Of a stretch of DNA of 20,675 bases, positions 17,666 through 20,675 are shown one piece after another. Within the stretch, counting starts at the first letter, position 1. The number at the start of each line of letters is the position of its first letter. The stretch is taken from positions 1-20,675 of the forward strand of contig JAMYHX010000624.1 in assembly GCA_025529335.1 (NCBI GenBank), given 5' to 3'. This DNA comes from Rhizopus sp. PT2906 (lineage: Eukaryota > Mucoromycota > Mucoromycetes > Mucorales > Rhizopodaceae). The notes under the pieces are model-generated. The model ran no database searches. It was not told where the DNA came from and was given only the letters and a program-made list of their open reading frames with translations. A program made the position numbers and the translations under genes.

Positions 17666-20513
17666 TTAATTTATTCGTTTATAGTTGCTATGTTCATTAA
17701 GTGAAGGAGGAATAATAGATAAAGATGAGTTAAAATGAGACATGGCCTTTTAAAAAAGTTAACATCGATATTCTTCAAATCCTAAAGTTGATAACTTACT
17801 ACATATGGCGTATCTGTTTGGGCTCTTAGGGCCTCCATTGCTGCTTCGCGGCATACGTTTTGGAGATCGGCGCCTGTGTAATACTCAGTCTGTATATAGA
17901 GAAAGTGTTAGTAAAAGAGTTGATAGAAAGATTCTTGGATATTACTCGTTTAGCAATATTAATCAAATCAACATCTGAATTAAGTGGCATATTTCTCGTA
18001 TGAATCTTTAAAATTTCTAGTCTAGCTTCTTCATCTGGAGGCGGTACGTAAATGATTTGGTCAAAGCGACCAGGTCGCATCAATGCCGCATCTAGCATAT
18101 CTGGTCTATTGGTAGCACCCTACATCAAAGTGAATAAATAAATGTAATCCTAATCACGTATATTATTTACAATAACCAGGACAGAATCTGCACTCTCGAC
18201 GCCATCCATTTCATTTAATAGTGTGGACAGCACTCGCTCTTGAACACTGTCTCCACCAGAACCACCGCTCCCCATATTCCTTTTACCAACAATAGCTTCT
18301 GTTTCATCAAGAAATATAATTGCTGGAGCAGATGAACGTGCCTTTTGGAATGTTGTTCGAACTACATCCATTTTAGCATTGTCAATCAGGTCAAAGCTTT
18401 GTACAACTTACCAACTTTTTCAGAATCACCTACAAAGGCTGAATACAATTGTGCTCCATTGATTGAAAGAAAAGCAATATTGGTGGAAGCAGCGAGAATC
18501 TTTCTTGATCTTTAGTATTTTTTTTTCTACTGTGCCAGTCTTTTTCAATTTACCTTGACTAAACTAGTTTTGCTACAACCCGGAGGCCCATAAAGTAAAA
18601 TCCCCCTAGGAGCTTTCAACCCTAATTTTGCAAATGATTCTTTATATAGCAGTGGCCATTCAACGGCTTGCTTTAATCTCTAAGTCATTGATGAGTCATT
18701 GTGCTAATAAATAAAGTTACTTACCTTTTTAACTTCTTTCAAACCTCCAACATCGCTCCAGTTCATCTTTTCTACTTGTACTTGAAATCCTCTTTGCATT
18801 GAGGGACCAACAGCCGTAAATGCTGCTACAAAATCAGACATTGTAACGAGAACCTCTCTATGTTGATTATATATATCAGTAAAGAGAGTTGATGTCAATA
18901 GATACCTTACTCTTGCAAGTTTTTGCTGGCCCTTTGAACAGCAAGTAGAGCTGCTTCTCTGCATACGGCATTAATATCCGCAGCAACATACCCATTCGTC
19001 ATATTCGCCAATATTTCTATAAAGCGATAAGCTTTTATGCTTTCTCTTTTGTTTTCAAATCATAGTACTTTACGTATATCAACACTCTTATCTAATGGTA
19101 TATTCCCAACTTGCGACTCGAATAAAGAATACCTATCGTCTACTGAAGGTGGCTCCATTGAAATTTCACGATCAAATCTAAAGTCTGTTAGTAACAGCAT
19201 ATTCCTACATCATGTAGATACTACCTTCCCGGCCGGCGAAGTGCAGGGTCAATGGAATTTGGTCGATTGGTTGCACCTACAATGACCAGTCTACCTCTTG
19301 ACTTTACACCATCCATGAGGGTCAATAACTGAGCGACCATTCTGTTTTCATGCGACTGTGAATCATCACGCTTTGGTGTCAATGCGTCCTTTAAGAATCA
19401 TTAGTACAAGAAAGAAAGCTTCCTTATCATTGATGCTTACTATTTCATCTATGAATAAAATAACAGGCAAGCTCTTTTTCATTGCATAATCTTGAGCCTC
19501 AATAAACTTGGCACGTAGCTTTTCTTCACTTTCTCCAATATATGGTCCGTACATTTCAGGGCCCTGTATGATAAACATCTTTGCATTACAGCGCTTTGCC
19601 ATAGAAGACACAAGGAATGTTTTGCCAACACCAGGTGGCCCATAAAGTAAAACACCCTTTGGACATTCGATATTTAATTTTTCAAACCAATCCTTATAAA
19701 GTAGAGGGTAGCAAACAACTTCAAAAAGAGCATCGTATGCTTTCTGTAGGCTGCTACTGTTTGAAAATTGCTTTGTATCCGCTGTTATTGACATTTGTTG
19801 AAACGAATGCTCAAGCTCTGTGACAGGTTCATTCTCTTTGTCTGTCAGAGAGATACACGTAGCATTTGATATCATGACATATGTATCCTTTGGATATGTG
19901 TATTCTACATTGATGATAATCGGTGATGATGATGGTTTTGATACTCTGCAGCCTGATCTAACAACAAGTCCATTCAACATGCGCTTTAAATACTTTCTTT
20001 GTGTATCAGCGAAAATTTTATTACTAAAGGATATTGTTTCCTTACCGCAAGCCTTTGACGCTCAGTAGCTTTATTAAAAATGAATCCAAATTGGGCCAAC
20101 TGCTCTTCATCATTCAGCTTGTTTATTGTTATCCTTAATGATGCCTTTACTGCAATAGAGGGTTTATTGATGGGTATAATCGTAGTTGCTAAAAAGAAAG
20201 AAGGGAGGCTATTTAACTCAACACTCAATATCATATTGCCTGTAATACCTTGTTCTATATCTGCATCTTTTGTAATGAATGGGTCTACAATAATATGATT
20301 ATCTGGTATTTTCGCTGGCCAAAGTCTACAATAGTGTGTCTATTTGTGTTTGGTTAAAAGGTGTGATCTAGAATAGATCTATTGCATTTCAACCTTTCCT
20401 CTTTCAGTATGAATCTCTATCCAGTTACCGGGCGATTGACCAATTCTGATGAGATCTGCAAAGGAGATCTTTGCAGTGGCTGGCTTGACATGTTCTTTGG
20501 TCAGAATGATCAT
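17666..20513 (-). CDS. AFG2B: AFG2B/SPATA5L1-like double AAA+ ATPase
   Basis: Cdc48-related type II AAA+ unfoldase of the AFG2 group, which recycles factors from pre-60S ribosomes; the animal AFG2B partners AFG2A. Exons (minus): 20513-20394, 20339-20046, 19983-19441, 19388-19225, 19177-19074, 19016-18911, 18857-18725, 18679-18554, 18499-18412, 18361-18171, 18119-17946, 17889-17800, 17746-17666; 737 residues, near human SPATA5L1 (about 750). D1 has Walker A GPPGVGKT (253-260), Walker B LFIDEID and GATNRP, then RRPGRFDRE. D2 has GPPGCSKT (519-526), FVGDSEK, FLDETEAI (Asp578-Glu579), and LMRPGRFDQIIYVPPPD. GVGKT in D1 and FVGDSEKV in D2 match AFG2B rather than AFG2A/Drg1. The terminal exon has HF-x-x-SL-x-x-I-x-PSL, also as in AFG2B. 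The start follows a long T-run leader. Intron 1 has a weak GTTGAA donor. D2 reads DETEA where most have DEIDA. Confidence 0.93.
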
Positions 20514-20675
20514 TAAAACAAGTGTAAAAAAAAAAAAAAGAAAGAAAGCCTGTCTGATTTTCAAATACTATTTATTTACACACACAAACATTTTATTCTT
20601 CTTGTTGCAAGTTCTGAAGAAAGCTCAATGTCTCTTTGGTTTTCCTATTCGATTGCTTAATATTTAATAAACTCA
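20514..20675 (-). promoter_or_regulatory. Upstream region of the AAA+ ATPase gene
   Basis: On the minus strand the start codon is preceded by a T13 run and a pyrimidine-rich stretch (20526-20548), a common layout for fungal core promoters. No specific factor site was recognised, and no other gene is visible to the window edge. Confidence 0.35.

Noticed and set aside
1..20675. CRISPR arrays, tRNA, rRNA or a multi-gene defence system.
   Set aside because: No evenly spaced repeats, no tRNA B-box-like GGTTCGANNCC on either strand and no rRNA-like stretch were seen, and gene content is eukaryotic.

Overview
The window looks like nuclear DNA of an early-diverging, probably mucoromycotan fungus. 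It is AT-rich. Its conserved genes are broken by very short introns (about 45-70 nt) with GT-AG ends and CTAAC/CTAAT-type branch sites, and the gene set is fungal: a Bem1-type polarity scaffold, a UVDE endonuclease and a mitochondrial malonyl transferase. The species cannot be named from sequence alone.

Left part (1-5.7 kb): a gene-poor, rearranged stretch (about 0.4-2.5 kb) holds two pairs of inverted repeats and pieces of what looks like a decayed minus-strand multi-exon gene. It is followed by an intact minus-strand BEM1-like gene (SH3-SH3-PX-PB1; 2952-4560).

Middle part (5.7-9.1 kb): a graveyard. The top strand is G/T-rich for about 2 kb, with broken minus-strand reading frames rich in Q/N/T. 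Next comes a clearly recognisable relic of a Helitron transposase N-terminus (minus, 8993 down to about 8300) with six in-frame stops and at least one frameshift, lying next to a pure 42-A tract. Beyond it is an intronless F-box/leucine-rich-repeat gene (minus, 9363-11108).

Right part (12.2-20.6 kb): a compact block of four housekeeping genes. IMP3 (U3 snoRNP protein, 3 exons), MCT1 (mitochondrial malonyl-CoA:ACP transacylase, 8 exons) and UVE1 (UV-damage endonuclease, 18 exons) run on the plus strand. A SPATA5L1/AFG2B-like double AAA+ ATPase (13 exons) runs on the minus strand, tail-to-tail with UVE1. I worked out all these exon structures by hand; each keeps frame and restores the family motifs. 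IMP3 and the AAA+ ATPase both belong to ribosome biogenesis.

Most interesting observations: a 7-nt and a 12-nt microexon in UVE1, the 7-nt one preceded by a GC-AG intron; three GATCG boxes about 120-145 nt upstream of UVE1, resembling White-Collar light-response elements; an AFG2B-type ATPase, a subfamily that yeast lacks; a second GC-AG intron in MCT1; and a stop-free 63-nt candidate intron inside BEM1. I found no CRISPR array, rRNA, tRNA or wholly new defence-type system.
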